Positions 54,901-64,000 of a DNA stretch of 64,000 nt are shown here, in pieces. Made by a program: the position numbers and the translations under genes. The number at the start of each line of letters is the position of its first letter. Positions within the stretch are counted from its first letter, which is position 1. The notes under the pieces are model-generated. The model was not told the DNA's origin. It did not search any database and saw only the letters and a program-made list of their open reading frames with translations. This stretch comes from Pisaster brevispinus. Its lineage: Eukaryota; Echinodermata; Asteroidea; Forcipulatida; Asteriidae. The stretch lies in contig JAMKCF010000022.1 of the NCBI GenBank assembly GCA_023634235.1, positions 7,432,541 through 7,496,540 of the forward strand. The letters run 5' to 3'.

Positions 54901-57900
54901 CAATGAGAGAAACATGTCTAAGATATAGCAGGGATGATGGTAGGAACTGGACTGACTTTAGAAGAGAGCTGTGCCACATAATGGGATAATCTTTTTTAAA
55001 AACACTTGAATAAAATGATTGATTTTAAGATCAATTAAATTTGACTTTCCAAAAGTGGCCTTTAGGCGATCTTTGGCGATTCAAATTTATTTTCAAATAT
55101 TTTTTTATATCAATCGGGGCACTTCAGATGAAATAATTTCGAAGGATGCTTACTAGCTTTATACGAAGTAGGCTTTTCGGATAAAAGTTACACAATTTGG
55201 TCAGGGTCATACCAAAGTATGACCCTACCTTCAGGCCACTCATTTATTATTTTGAAAACCTCACCTGCCATGGCCGGAGTGTAATCCTTGTAGAGCCATT
55301 GTGGAAGTGAATATCTCTCTTGACACCAGCCACACTGGCCGAGATCACCCCACTGTTGATGTCATCCTCCCCAAGGGATTGGAATAACTTGGAATTATTG
55401 TAGAAGGTGAAGATGGCTGGGTACGAGGACGATGGAATACCTGAGAAGAAAATTGTCAACAAAAAGACAGTCAGGGCAAAAAAGTAAGACTGAAAATTCA
55501 CTTACGACCATTTTGCACGGTCTACAAGACTTTGTACTTTAGATTTGTTTAAAATATATACAAAAGGTTAAACTTTATCATCCTTACATTCACGATGGAT
55601 TTATATAAATCGAAATCACTTTTTCTATTGTCCAATAAAAATGTAGAGTTACTTTTACAAACCTATTTGGACAAATTTTATTTTATTTCTTTTTAAAAAA
55701 TATTGATTCAACAAAGCATCACCCACCTAGGGAAGTGTCATACCAATACACATCGGTCGGAAGTGAAATGGACGCCTCAACATCGTCACTCCAACCGGCA
55801 TAGTTCTCATCAGCGGTCAGCTCCTCCTCGGAGATGTCAACTCTAGCACTGCCGTTCCACACGGAGTAAGTCACGGTGGAGTTCCGGGGCACCGACTCGG
55901 TCCACACGGCCACGCTGTCCTCGGTGTGGATGAAATTGCGGCTGCCTCGGTGGGCGAAGAGGAGATGGAAGTCTAGGGAGTTCAGAATCCTGGTGTTGGC
56001 CATGCTACTGTCTTGGGCAAGCTTGAATTCCTTGGTAGGTGTCTGTAAGATGTTGTCTGTAGATTCGATTATGTTCGAGGCGACCTGTTGGGAGTATCGA
56101 AGATCATATGAATTAGAAAGTAGCATAAACACTGGCAAAGTACAGCAGGTAGTTTTCAGAATCCCCGGTGTAAATTTCACCCGTGATACCATGGAGTACT
56201 TACGCTGGAAGAAGTTGAGCCAACCACTGCAATGTGCTCCAACACTGCAGCAAACGACTCGATACCATCAGCTGTGATTGTATCATGACCGGTTGATATC
56301 ACATTCAACGCCCCTGCGTAGTTCTCAACATTATCCTTGTCTACTGCTATCTGTTGGGGGTAAAGTATGACACAAACAAATGTCAAATTAAAGTTTACTG
56401 AAGACCATCATAGCATACTAGACGAAACGTCGGGTTTGCTTAACTACCGGTTATTTTCAGAACCACCACAACTAATAAGAGAGAGAGCGTTTATATGGTG
56501 TACACATGGAGCCTTATTGGGTTGGTTTAACCACTTGATCGTATAAATAATTAACCAATTTAACTTCTTTTTATCAGGGTTTTTTTGTGAAGAAGAAATA
56601 GTACAAACTGTTGATACAAAAACGTACGAGGTCTGGGGTTCTAAGTTATATTAATTATTTGTAAAAGAAACAAAAATCCCAACTATGAAGTCTTTCCCTG
56701 CAACTTACGTTTGTCAGGTTATCAAGAAGTCTGTCCGCATCGCACGTTGAGGGCAGTATGCAATGACTCATTATCTTTAGGGTTGTCTCCTCAACGTAAC
56801 AGTCGCAAATACCTATTATGTTCATAGACACATAAAACTCTCAAATAAACCGGTTGTGCAAAAAGTCACCATTCAGGTTTGATTGCAGCTACATAATAAG
56901 GACACAAATTGGGGGGGGGGGGGGGGTAAAAGACCAAGCAACTTTCGCGTGTTTTCGAGCTTTTTGTGGGGAAACTTATATCTCCCGTACATTGCTTTAG
57001 AGTGTGGTGGAAACAAAACCATTGGCTTTAACCATGCAATACTCGCGAGACTTAATGACTTGTTAGAGTTGAAGCGTATTTTATATGAAAACGATTTTAG
57101 TAACAGACTGAGACAAAAGATACTATAGTAGTATTAAACTTGCGGGTACAAACGATGTGAACAACTCGTTTGGTAGAAGTGTTGAATTTGAAAAGAACCG
57201 GTTCTTCTCAGAACCAACAGTTATCCCAAAAGAGTTCTATAGCTGTACCCGCAAGCTTACTAATAAACTATGGTTTTTCTTATTTTCCACACATAAGCTT
57301 CAAACATAACTGACTAAGGCACAATTTTCTAAGTACCTCTATAAGTCGATAACAGCTGGGCTGTATTTTTTTTTTTCTCGAGAGGGGGTTCAAAGCTCAT
57401 TTTATTTGCAATGGCTGTAAATTTTATGTGACAATCTAGAATGATGACATGCATACTGCATTACAAGTATTATTTTAAACAGTATTGTCACATGAAAATA
57501 ATATGAGATGTAACTACGTTTGTTGTCTCTCTTAAAATTCTCCAAATCTCGTCAATCACTTTATCATAGATTTCTACAATGAAATAACACTTTGTGCACC
57601 GGAATCTATTACTGATTTAGTCTTAATACTCACCGTAGGTCTCAGCAGTTCTTGCCGCTGGTATATATCCAATCGTAACCCGTTCTATTATCGTAGTATC
57701 AACAAATGCAATGGTTGTATGATCGACGGCTGGAGTGGAGACTAGTCCAGCACTACTACTCGCATGCAATGAGGTGGTGGTGGTGTCGGTAGGTGGCGCC
57801 CTTGTGGTTTGAAGATGCGTTGTCATGGTTTGGGTCGTGGATGGAGTTGTGGGTTGGTTTGCTGCGGTAGGTATTTTTGTTGTAGTAATTGGTTGAGTTG

Positions 57901-60900
57901 TAGTAATTGGTTGAGTTGTAGTAAATGGTTGTGTTGTGGTAAATGGTTGTGTTGTGGTAACTAGTTGTGTTGTTGTAGTGGGCATTTGGGTGGTTGTGGT
58001 CGGGGCTGGAAGTTAACATGAGAAAAATATAAATGAAGTGAAACAGCTATTATCTAAATCTATGATTGACACAGTCGATGATGATGAAAAGCAATGTGTC
58101 ATGAATCAAAATGATGACAATGGATTGAGCATTTACAAATCTACTCTGAAGTGATTCATGCATAATGGTAGGCTCCAGAATAACCACTTTATTCCTTTTC
58201 CAAAAGTCTTAAAACCAAAAATGAGACATTCGCATTCTGGAATTGGTTACCAGTAGATGAAGTGGAATGCTGAATGTGTTTTGACTACTCACTCTAGTGA
58301 CAAGTTGAGTGAGTCATTGTATCGTATTACATGGGTACTGCTTGCGTGTTGCCGTAAAGAATTTTTTTCTCTCAAAAGAACCGGAGTTAAAAGATACCTT
58401 GCATCCAATATAACCCCTTCTATATCAGGTTCGAGATTTCAAGGTGCCGATTTTGTAGGGTGCTGGGCTTAGCAAGTTCAATATGAAAAGGAATTCAAAA
58501 ATATAACGAGAATGTGGATATAAACTATAAGGGTAGATATACCTTCTAGAATAGTCACATCGAATTGACAAGTTACGGAGTTGTTTGACGAGTCGGTAAA
58601 TGTGTACACCACAGTCGTCCTTCCCCCGGGGAAAACCGTTTTCGGCTTGTGAGTCCTTGTTACGGAAATATGCAAATTAGAGTTGTCCGTTGCATAGGGC
58701 TCCGCCCACTTCACGATGACCCCTGACGTCTTGTGCACCGGGGTTGTCTTGTTAATGTCAGATGGGCATCGGTGAATAACTGGGGCTTCATAGTCTGAAT
58801 ATCAATGCAGTTTGGGGAAACAGAAATAAAACCCATCAAGAGCGAATCAAGTAACTTGCTTTGGAAATCTGTTTTTGCTGAAACCTTTTGTTTGTTCAAA
58901 GTTCAAAGTTTCAATTCATGGGTGGCCACAGAAAAAAAATGCATAGAGCAAGATTTGAAGCTGCGACCTCAGCGTTTACTTGTAGGTGCTCTACCAAATG
59001 AGTTAACTACCCTTAAATTCATAAAAGGTATGCCCTTGTTTGTTTTGTTGACCGTTTAAAAAAAAAAAAAAGATGGTTAATATAACTATCACTATATTGT
59101 CAACTATTTATTGGATTTAAAGATTTTTCTAGAATTATCTATAAATGGATAATCATAGACATTTTAGAAATGCCAACAATAGTACAGGGATTTGTTAATG
59201 ATAAAAAAGACCTAATGATTCAGAGCTGCCAACATTCGCAACTTCCAATCAGGAAGTTTTTGTACAACACTCAGGTAGCTATTTAAAATTTACGTGTAAC
59301 CCAATAGGGACAAAGCGAGTGTCCATGATCAGGGAGATTTTCAAACTTGTTCACATTGACAACATGGACAAATTGGTTTAGTTTCAGGGACCTTTCTGCA
59401 GAATCAGGGAGAGTTGGAAGCTCTGCATGACTGCTATGAAATTCTTAGAACAGTGCACCATTTTCATTATTTTGCAATAACATTTTTAAAGGTTTTTAAT
59501 GAGACTAGATGGCTACCTACCTATCTCGTCCACCGTCACAAGGAACGAACAGACAGCCCTGTTTCCCGCTAAATCTTCGAAGACGTAAGTAACGGGCGTA
59601 CGACCCCCAGGGAAGACTTCCCCTGGTAAGTGGGAGGCAGTGACCATCTTCACCGACCCTGACTCGTCGGTGGCGTGGGGGACGTCAAAGTTCACCAGGA
59701 CGCCGGGCGTACCGAGCGGAATCGTGTCGTTGACGTTGCTCGGACATCTAGTTATCACCGGGGGTGTTATATCTTCTTCACATGAAAGGTGAATAAGGAA
59801 ATGTTAATCGTTTGCCTTAGGACAAAATTTACCTTGCCGATATGTGGCAGAGGGTGTGCCCAAATGTTCCTATACTTTAACACACTATTTTCCTCTTGTA
59901 CAGAAGTGCTCCCCTAAAAATCCTCTAAAGAATTCCTGAGATTCCTAGAACACAATGAAGATACAATAGAAGGGGGTACACTACGCCACATAACGAGCAC
60001 CAAATGAGACAAATATGCAGCAGGCATTCCGTGTACTTTATCATAAGTAGTTATGAGCCCAGCAGATGCACTGATTTCCAGAATGAATGGATCGCAGAAA
60101 GTGCCTATGACAGTTAATGGTTCTGCTATACCTTCTTGAAATATTATGATAAATTTACACTGCAAAATATACCACACAAGATGTAGAGATGAACTAAGAA
60201 CATATATAGAAGCAATGCTTGGCAACAGACAGTTCAGGATAGAGTCAAATGGAGAAGTATTTCTTCCTGCAGTGGAGTGAAATAGGGTAGAGAAGAAGAA
60301 GAGAAGAAGACACTCGTGATCGATACTAACCAATCAGCTCCACGGTGACAGCAAAATGACAAGACGCTCCATTGCCAGAAGTATCCGTAAATTGATAGGT
60401 CACCACTGTTGACCCGATTCTGAACTTTGACCCTGGTCTGTGGGTTTTTCTCATCGTGGTGGCGCTACCCGAGTTATCAAGAGCTGTGGGTTCTTCCCAA
60501 CTGACAGAGACCCGATTGGTTGGGGCGTAAATGTATTGGGTGGTGTTTTCTGGACAGTCGCTGATCACCGGTGGCTTGGTATCTACATAAATGATTGAGA
60601 AAAGATTGAAAAAAACTAATTTTATCAAATCTTTATATCACCAATAGTCGTGTCCTGGCTGAGCAGTTCAGAGCACCGGACTCAAGCTCTGGTGTTTCTG
60701 ATCAGCAGAATGTGGGTTCAAGTCCCAGTCATGACAGTTGAGTCCTTGAGGAAGATACTTCAGATTTGTTTCTGAGCATGATCCTTTAATCAGTCGTTAT
60801 TCATACCATGGTAGTTTCTTTCTCATTCAATCAAAATTCAAGTTATAATCAATGTTTCTTTTCACTCACCGATCTCATCCACCGTCACGGTAAAGTTACA

Positions 60901-63238
60901 GAATCCCTGGTTCCCAGAGGTGTCCGTGAAAACATACGACACGCTGGTATCTCCAATCGGAAACGTCTCCCCTGGTCGATGAGAGGACTGGCTAAGAGGT
61001 ACAGCACCAGAGTCATCGGTTGCTTCCGGTTGCAGCCAGATAACTTTGACCCCACCGGAAGCTGAACCCAGAGGGACTGACTCGTTGACGTGAGCGGGGC
61101 AATTGGTGATGTCTGGTGGTGTTGTGTCTCTGACTAAATTGATGAAGTATTAAAATCAAGATATGAATGAAATGCGACATTTCCATTTTAGCTTGAAACT
61201 TTATGTTTCTTGTGTAGAATTTCATTATTTGTTACAAATCAGGAACTTAATTCCATAACTGCGAATGGTAAATTTGAGTATAAAGCCAGTAGTAGAGTGG
61301 AGGCACTTTAGTTTAAAAAAAACACCTAAAAACATTTAAAAAACTAATTCAGCGGTTTATTTCTTATACAAAGGGAGGGCAGCCGACATCAATAACATAA
61401 ATTTGCCATTGTAAAAAAAAAATGTGTTTGTCAAATAATCAATACGATCCGAAGCAAGGGTATTTTTTTGCTTAAATTTTATTTAGATTAAATACTTTCA
61501 CAATGGATAGTGACTTCTGATTCTATTCATTTTAATCCTTGATAAGACTGAAATTCACAGTTTGAACTATTTTTGAGCGTGCAAGAAATCATAACAAAGT
61601 GACCCTGCGGCGCACTACCGACTACCACAAATTTGCAAACACTGGCAGTTCATTTTACTCTCTAAATCATTCATCCTTTGCTTATCTAAAGATGTTTCCC
61701 AAACGACATTCACTTGCATAATCCTCCACAAATTAAACTCTTAAAAGCCGTTGATGAGTTTGACAGTGGAGTTATTTACGTATGGCATTGTGGAGATACC
61801 ATACATATTTCCCGCGTACATCTGATATGCTGATTAGCAGCGTTGGAGTTAGACTAGAAATCAAGTCTGTTATGCATGCATGCCATTATAATCTCTTGAG
61901 TTGATGCAGTGGCGAAATAGCCACTAAAGGTATGCAGTCTTGATATCAAGTCTATGGCAAGGCACCATAACTCCATCTCGTATGGCCCCTGGATGCTTTT
62001 TGCCAAAACGATATCTACAGTTATTAACCCAGTCAAACAAAGCATGTTTACGCAAAATGGGAGGTCCTGTGTTTCTGATGAATGCTTGGACTGCATATTG
62101 ATTCAATTTACCCAGCCTGAAAATGAGCGAGAAGTCTTTGTTCTTCCGGGGGGTAGCATTACCAAATGGAATTCTGCATCAAAACAACTTAATGCACTTA
62201 ATTTATTGATTTGATAACGGATCACTTTCAACGATTGCCTTATGGTGAAGTAATGCACCCGAAGGCATGAAACATTTTGTGCAGTTTAGGATATTTATTT
62301 TAGTTAAACGTTGGAGCTCTTTTGGAGAGTTTCATTACACACGTTCATCATTACCGATGCAAAGATCTATCATTGACAATGTAATTTTACTTTCTTGTTT
62401 AAAATACATCAACATTTATATTTGTACTGAGTTTGTGATGTTTGATGTTTAATTACTTCCAAACAGAGTTTTAAAAAATTCAACCAGACCGATATTCTCC
62501 CTCCCCCGGTTCAGTAGTTTCAATCTCAATTCCATTTTATCTCTGTATTCTTAACGCCCCTGTTGCATGTTAAACAATTCCTTGCAGATGTTAAAATTTT
62601 TCAACCCTTCACCAGTATTCTCTCTCAAAAAAGGCGGCAACAGATCTCCAATATGCTACCATCATCTTTGTTATATGCTCTGTATGCCCAATGACAATAA
62701 CCATCATGGTGTAAGAAGAGTATCAGTATACTTTTTACTTCAAACCTCAATTTGGATTTATAGACCTTTATCACTACGTGGGCATGTTTGTTGGGTTCCC
62801 TGCTTCCACAGTGTTAACACCACTTCTATTCATACTATTTAAAGGGAACTGACTACCTTGCCCTTCCAGCCTCAGTTTAGTTACATTGGGATAAACAACA
62901 GAAAACTTAAATGGCTGCAATGTCTTTTGCTTTATGGACGAAAAGCAACAATGCTGCACCAGAAGGTATTCTCTTACCTAGGGTATACGTAGCTCCTCCA
63001 ATCCCGGTCAACTCCCCGCCCTCACCGACGACCTGGACGCCAATCTCATACGTAACCTCGGGCTCCACGTCACTGAGGGTACTCCGAGGTTCCTGGGTCG
63101 AGATGACTCGCACGTCTTCCCCGTTGGTGCTGATGACAGACACGAGGTATGATGAGGCAGTGGGCGGCTGGTGATCAGGCCAGTTTACCTCCAGGGTCCT
63201 AGGTGGATGACCGCGAACCACTATGTTTCCTCCGGAAG
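51374..63238 (-). CDS. Gene C: FN3 / 4xHYR / mucin / GAIN-GPS / 7TM adhesion GPCR (5' end missing)
   Basis: The exons, 5' to 3', are 63238-62978 (FN3), 61133-60870, 60582-60331, 59775-59521 and 58794-58543 (HYR), 58005-57634 (Thr-rich), 56812-56709 (hinge), 56350-56204, 56084-55727 and 55440-55265 (GAIN), 54647-54489 (GPS), 53902-53805 (TM1), 53383-53124 (TM2-3), 52612-52534 (TM4) and 51905-51374 (TM5-7 and tail). All are GT-AG and in phase, giving about 1,188 residues to the stop. Domain order, intron phases and most exon lengths match genes A and B, but the sequence is much more diverged. The stalk is Thr-rich and the tail is longer and basic. The start codon and any upstream domains lie past 64000. 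Confidence 0.87.
52083..52163 (-). repeat. tRNA-like SINE fragment
   Basis: The minus strand reads GGGCTAGATAGCTCAGTTGG and then AAGAGCGCC, a strong A box, with a weak B box (GGTACAAATCGC). The anticodon arm is not well formed, so a working tRNA is unlikely. Confidence 0.5.
52534..52612 (-). CDS. Gene C TM4 exon
   Basis: 79 nt encoding [20 protein letters not shown] and then WTENNTL, with an N-glycosylation sequon in the loop. Phases 1 to 2. Confidence 0.83.
53124..53383 (-). CDS. Gene C TM2-TM3 exon
   Basis: 260 nt, the same length as in A and B, with [20 protein letters not shown] and [19 protein letters not shown]3 has W-x-x-VES in place of W-x-x-AEA. Confidence 0.92.
53440..53600 (+). 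mobile_element. Relative of the gene B TTAA MITE
   Basis: Shares GACCATTCCCAAATCTAAG, a poly-G run, GTCAGGTCCCA and the CACTCATRTACTT..GCACATAA stretch with 45800-45960. The ends are too diverged for me to call target-site duplications. Confidence 0.65.
53805..53902 (-). CDS. Gene C TM1 exon
   Basis: 98 nt encoding [20 protein letters not shown] and then [12 protein letters not shown]. Shorter than in A and B by four codons, all from the extracellular side. Confidence 0.82.
53923..54140 (+). repeat. 70-bp tandem repeat, about three copies
   Basis: GTTTAATCGAGCTTGGAATG recurs at 54001 and 54071, with a more diverged unit from 53931. Intronic in gene C. Confidence 0.9.
54489..54647 (-). CDS. 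Gene C GPS exon
   Basis: 159 nt with [17 protein letters not shown] and [14 protein letters not shown]. The GPS Cys/Trp pattern and the HLT triad are intact. Confidence 0.93.
55265..55440 (-). CDS. Gene C GAIN subdomain B exon
   Basis: 176 nt with [18 protein letters not shown] and [15 protein letters not shown]. Phases 1 to 0. Confidence 0.85.
55727..56084 (-). CDS. Gene C central GAIN exon
   Basis: 358 nt starting [16 protein letters not shown], with [15 protein letters not shown] and [15 protein letters not shown]. Phases 0 to 1, one codon longer than in A and B. Confidence 0.85.
56204..56350 (-). CDS. Gene C GAIN subdomain A exon
   Basis: 147 nt with [20 protein letters not shown], then [15 protein letters not shown]. 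Phase 0-0. Confidence 0.83.
56709..56812 (-). CDS. Gene C Cys-rich hinge exon
   Basis: 104 nt with [19 protein letters not shown] and [14 protein letters not shown]. Same exon length, phases and Cys positions as in A and B. Confidence 0.75.
57634..58005 (-). CDS. Gene C Thr-rich mucin-like stalk exon
   Basis: 372 nt, phase 1-1. It includes repeated QPFTTT and QPITTT units (18 bp each), then [18 protein letters not shown] likely O-glycosylated spacer between HYR domains and the hinge, absent from A and B. Confidence 0.85.
58543..58794 (-). CDS. Gene C HYR d
   Basis: 252 nt with [38 protein letters not shown] and [13 protein letters not shown]. Classical long HYR. Confidence 0.93.
58942..59014 (-). 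repeat. tRNA-like SINE fragment
   Basis: The minus strand reads TTAACTCATTTGGTAGAGCA, an A box, then AGCTTCAAATCTTGC, a B box. The stems are imperfect. Confidence 0.45.
59521..59775 (-). CDS. Gene C HYR c
   Basis: 255 nt with [36 protein letters not shown] and [12 protein letters not shown]. Its end VDEIG is shared with HYR a. Confidence 0.93.
60331..60582 (-). CDS. Gene C HYR b
   Basis: 252 nt with [36 protein letters not shown]. The donor is GTTAGT. Confidence 0.92.
60652..60736 (+). repeat. tRNA-Leu-like SINE head
   Basis: Contains GGCTGAGCAGTTCAGAGCAC (A box), an anticodon arm CCGGA / CTCAAGC / TCTGG with CAA in the loop, a long variable arm, and GTGGGTTCAAGTCCC (B box). The acceptor stem is imperfect and SINE-like text follows (CCTTGAGGAAGATACTT), so a SINE is more likely than a tRNA gene. 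Confidence 0.55.
60870..61133 (-). CDS. Gene C HYR a
   Basis: 264 nt with [39 protein letters not shown] and [13 protein letters not shown]. Phase 1-1. Confidence 0.93.
61134..62977 (-). other. Gene C intron between FN3 and HYR a
   Basis: 1.8 kb without recognised exons. Short open frames here have no domain signal. Confidence 0.6.
62978..63238 (-). CDS. Gene C fibronectin type III exon
   Basis: 261 nt, phase 1-1. It shows the FN3 layout: [20 protein letters not shown], then [20 protein letters not shown] with the Y-x-I-x-V core strand. Confidence 0.85.
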
Positions 63239-64000
63239 CTGTGGGTGAGAAAACAACTAAATGTTGAAATACATGGCACACCAGCTGGGATAGAATTCAT
63301 ATAGCTCCCAAACTGGATATTCCTAGATTCTTGCGGGGGTATACTCCTTGTTCGAATCAAGGAGCTGTTGGCGCTCCGACCATAGCCAGTGGCGAAGCAG
63401 TGACTTTTGCTGGCCGCCTGAAAAGAGCAGGTTGGCTTGTTCTCAGTCTTTCGACATGTGGCCAGTTTCATAGAGCTCCTTAAGCACAAATAAATTTTGC
63501 TCAGCAGAAAGAGGTTACCAGCCAAAATACCATATTATGTACATAGTTTGTAACTGGTTCTCTTCTTATTTGTGCATAGAAAACTTTTGTTAAGCAGTAT
63601 TTTGTGCTTCAGCAGCTCTAACTTTCTATATAAAAAACTGTTATTGAGAAACAAAAACAAAATAAGCCATAATGAACATACAATAATGGCCCGATTTTCG
63701 CTCAAACAAATGTTAGCAACTTGTTTTCTCTGAACTAATTTTGTCACACTATGCTGTTTCAAGCATACACGAAATTTCGCATAGCCTATGCCACGGACAA
63801 TGAACAAAATCATTCAATATTGTTTGTACATGGCTGGTGAATACGAGATAATGTCCGACTCATGACAATAATTCAGTTTGAGTTATTAACTAACTACCAC
63901 TCATCATTGGCAGATTGTTTTCGTGCAGGACCTCACATGAAAGCGTGCCAGTTTCTCGAGTCTATAAAAAATAGCTATTTAAAATTTGAGAGTAAACTTT
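63239..64000 (-). other. Upstream of the last visible gene C exon
   Basis: Presumed intron. No further exon with both splice sites and a recognisable domain is seen before the window edge. Confidence 0.5.

Noticed and set aside
60652..60736. Functional tRNA-Leu(CAA) gene
   Set aside because: The anticodon arm and boxes are good, but the acceptor stem has mismatches and SINE-like sequence follows, so I call it SINE-derived.

Overview
This is eukaryotic genomic DNA: AT-rich, with long introns, GT-AG exon boundaries, microsatellites, SINE-like and LINE-like debris and no bacterial-style genes. The coding content is one family of adhesion G-protein-coupled receptors (aGPCRs), all on the minus strand, whose ectodomains carry strings of HYR (hyalin repeat) domains. 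HYR-rich surface proteins are typical of invertebrate deuterostomes, so an echinoderm (sea star, sea urchin or sea cucumber) is my best guess, with amphioxus or hemichordate as alternatives. The species cannot be fixed from the sequence.

Layout, left to right (genes read right to left): gene Z (269-3511) is the 5' end of a receptor that runs off the left edge. Gene A (6897-23779) is a complete 16-exon receptor model. Gene B (26554-47430) is a complete 23-exon model. Gene C (51374-63238) is a more diverged paralogue whose 5' end lies beyond the right edge. Z, A and B are head-to-tail copies of a unit of about 20-23 kb. The spacers on the 3' side of A and of B each hold remains of an older reeler-like 5' end (5060-6440 and 24828-26080). 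Homology among the repeat units stops at a poly-C tract near 48.1 kb.

The predicted protein order for A and B is signal peptide, a Reeler-like domain (three exons), HYR domains (4 in A, 11 in B), a short Cys-rich hinge, a GAIN domain, a GPS site with His-Leu-Thr, seven transmembrane helices and a short Ser-rich tail. Gene C has a fibronectin-III domain, four HYR domains, a Thr-rich mucin-like stalk, then the same hinge, GAIN, GPS and 7TM. I joined exons by hand. All junctions are GT-AG, and the phases give open frames of 1,111 aa (A), 1,663 aa (B) and about 1,188 aa (C, partial). Most exons shared by A, B and C have equal length or differ by whole codons; the two exceptions are the GPS exon (159 against 168 nt) and the TM1 exon (98 against 110 nt), which also differ by whole codons.

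The most striking signal is how fast the ectodomain is being remodelled. Gene B has eleven HYR exons of exactly 240 nt, all phase 1-1, against two of that class in gene A. Several B repeats are mosaics in which one 5' part is joined to different 3' ends, and there is a nested duplication of several exons. The 7TM part is nearly identical between A and B. This pattern fits a receptor array diversifying its extracellular part by unequal recombination. Introns and spacers hold a piggyBac-like TTAA element in B only, a LINE 3' end with an (ATT)n tail, a reverse-transcriptase fragment, tRNA-derived SINE-like pieces, hairpin-forming repeats and a G-rich minisatellite.
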